The notes under the pieces are model-generated. The model worked only from the letters and a program-made list of their open reading frames with translations. It had not been told where the DNA came from and ran no database searches. Positions 62,731 through 64,000 of a stretch of 64,000 bases of DNA are shown one piece after another. The translations under genes and the position numbers were made by a program. This DNA is from Maribacter arcticus (GTDB lineage Bacteria; Bacteroidota; Bacteroidia; Flavobacteriales; Flavobacteriaceae), in the NCBI RefSeq assembly GCF_900167935.1, contig NZ_FUYL01000009.1, forward strand, positions 69,289 to 133,288. The letters run 5' to 3'. Numbering within the stretch: the stretch's first letter is position 1; each line of letters begins with the position of its first letter.

Positions 62731-63780
62731 TTATATAATTAACATGGCATCACCATAAGAATAGAACTTATAGTTTTCCAAAATAGCTTCTTTGTAAGCT
62801 TTGTTCATTAAATCATGACCCATAAATGCAGATACCATCATCAATAATGTTGATTTAGGTAAATGGAAATTGGTTATCATGGCATTGGCAAGGCTAAAAT
62901 CATACGGAGGGAAAATGAATTTATTTGTCCAACCTTCAAAGGTATTCAATGTATGTTTTGAAGAAACTGCACTTTCTAAACCACGCATAGCAGTGGTACC
63001 TACTGCACAAATACGACGTTTTTTCAACTTCGCATTGTTTACAATATGTGTAGCTTTTTCATCAATAAACAGTTCTTCACTGTCCATTTTATGCTTAGAA
63101 AGATCTTCAACTTCTACTGGATTAAAAGTACCAAGACCAACATGCAATGTTAATTCTGCAAAGTCGATTCCCTTAATTTCCAATCTCTTTAATAAGTGTT
63201 TAGAAAAGTGTAAACCAGCAGTAGGGGCAGCAACCGCACCTTCATGCTTAGCATAAATAGTTTGATAGCGTGATTCATCTTCAGCTTCAACTTCTCTTTT
63301 TATATACTTTGGCAAAGGTGTTTCACCTAATTCCCTAAGTTTTCTTCTAAAATCAACATATGCACCATCATATAAAAAACGTAAAGTTCTTCCTCTTGAT
63401 GTTGTATTATCAATAACCTCAGCAACTAGAGTTTCATCATCGCCAAAATATAGTTTATTACCAATACGTATTTTACGTGCTGGATCTACAAGAACATCCC
63501 ATAAGCGTTGCTCTTCGTTCAATTCTCGTAAAAGAAAAACTTCGATACGTGCACCGGTTTTTTCTTTGTTACCATATAAACGGGCTGGGAATACTTTTGT
63601 ATTGTTCAGAACCATGACATCGCCTTCCTCAAAATAATCGATCATGTCTTTGAACATCTTATGCTCAATCTTTCCAGTATCTCTATGGATTACCATTAAT
63701 TTGGACTCATCTCTATTTTCAGAAGGATGCTCTGCCAATAATTCTTTTGGAAGCTCAAAACTAAAATTTGATAATTTCAT
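62731..63780 (-). CDS. queA: S-adenosylmethionine:tRNA ribosyltransferase-isomerase QueA
   Basis: Transfers and isomerises the ribosyl part of SAM to 7-aminomethyl-7-deazaguanine in tRNA, giving epoxyqueuosine. 349 residues. The family motifs [12 protein letters not shown] at the start, [27 protein letters not shown] and [11 protein letters not shown] are all present. Length is normal for the family. It follows aroA by 79 bases, a neighbourhood I believe recurs in Flavobacteriaceae. Confidence 0.96.
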   Translation of the reverse strand: MKLSNFSFELPKELLAEHPSENRDESKLMVIHRDTGKIEHKMFKDMIDYFEEGDVMVLNNTKVFPARLYGNKEKTGARIEVFLLRELNEEQRLWDVLVDPARKIRIGNKLYFGDDETLVAEVIDNTTSRGRTLRFLYDGAYVDFRRKLRELGETPLPKYIKREVEAEDESRYQTIYAKHEGAVAAPTAGLHFSKHLLKRLEIKGIDFAELTLHVGLGTFNPVEVEDLSKHKMDSEELFIDEKATHIVNNAKLKKRRICAVGTTAMRGLESAVSSKHTLNTFEGWTNKFIFPPYDFSLANAMITNFHLPKSTLLMMVSAFMGHDLMNKAYKEAILENYKFYSYGDAMLII

Positions 63781-63859
63781 GTAGCTGATTTTGTTAATGT
63801 AGCAAATTGCGGCTGCAAAGATACAATCTGCAGATAGGCCTTGTCAAGTAAAACGCTAA

Positions 63860-64000
63860 TTATAATTCTCTTATGGTAAAATGAAGCTGTTTAAGGTCAT
63901 TCCAAAAATCTGGATATGACTTAGAAACCACCTCTGCATTGTTCACAAAAAGAGTGGTGCGCATTGCCAACGGAGCGAATGCCATAGCCATTCTATGATC
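63860..64000 (-). CDS. aroA: 3-phosphoshikimate 1-carboxyvinyltransferase AroA (C-terminal end)
   Basis: Only the last 46 codons and the TAA at 63862-63860 are in the window. Translation from the window edge reads DHRMAMAFAPLAM, the conserved C-terminal motif of EPSP synthase, then ends HFTIREL. The enzyme joins shikimate-3-phosphate and phosphoenolpyruvate in aromatic amino-acid synthesis. The rest lies beyond base 64000. Confidence 0.9.
   Translation of the reverse strand, partial: DHRMAMAFAPLAMRTTLFVNNAEVVSKSYPDFWNDLKQLHFTIREL

Overview
The window looks like the chromosome of a marine or soil member of the Flavobacteriaceae (Bacteroidota). Support comes from the gliding genes gldB and gldC, a type IX secretion (T9SS) sorting domain on a giant surface protein, SprB-type repeats, DUF6090 proteins, a TAnnTTTG-type promoter, weak Shine-Dalgarno sequences, and low G+C.

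Layout. 1-4831 (minus): start of the division and cell-wall cluster, mraZ-rsmH-ftsL-ftsI-murE, with a ladder of GTGG repeats 10 bp apart in front of mraZ that looks like its autoregulatory operator. 5093-6487 (plus): an alpha/beta hydrolase and the ribosome-assembly GTPase EngB. 6.6-19.0 kb: an accessory island. Its core (7600-17828) is a row of ten attC-like sites separating single-gene cassettes: two beta-lactamase-fold lipoproteins, four DUF6090 membrane proteins, a lipoprotein, one reversed secreted-protein gene, an AAA+ ATPase like those of contractile injection systems, and an FG-GAP/VCBS protein. In five of the eight cassettes where both ends can be read, the 5' end is the exact complement of the site after the gene, which is the signature of integron cassettes. 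No integrase is visible, so this is a CALIN-type array (attC cluster lacking an integrase). A decayed and an intact copy of one gene, in direct orientation, flank it. 19.1-24.7 kb: a DUF4145 protein and a 1080-residue helicase with a nuclease-like tail (possible defence pair), then a P-loop kinase and an MtfA-like peptidase.

24.8-38.2 kb is mixed chromosome: a duplicated small-membrane-protein/DUF2314 locus around a dicarboxylate symporter, a haemoglobin, a PhyH dioxygenase, gldBC, nadE, a response regulator with Glu at the phospho-acceptor position, and dnaG without its zinc ligands. 38.4-56.5 kb holds two giant secreted proteins in one operon. The first (about 3300 aa) has an N-terminal cohesin-like domain, carbohydrate-binding modules and a C-terminal T9SS signal. 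The second (2708 aa) has malectin and Kelch modules and a C-terminal dockerin-like pair of calcium loops. Together they suggest a cell-surface cohesin-dockerin assembly. A run of 95 G lies upstream, next to a dead IS200-like transposase.

57.8-64.0 kb (minus): an ECF sigma factor/membrane protein/outer-membrane protein operon, a polyprenyl diphosphate synthase, rlmN, queA and the end of aroA.
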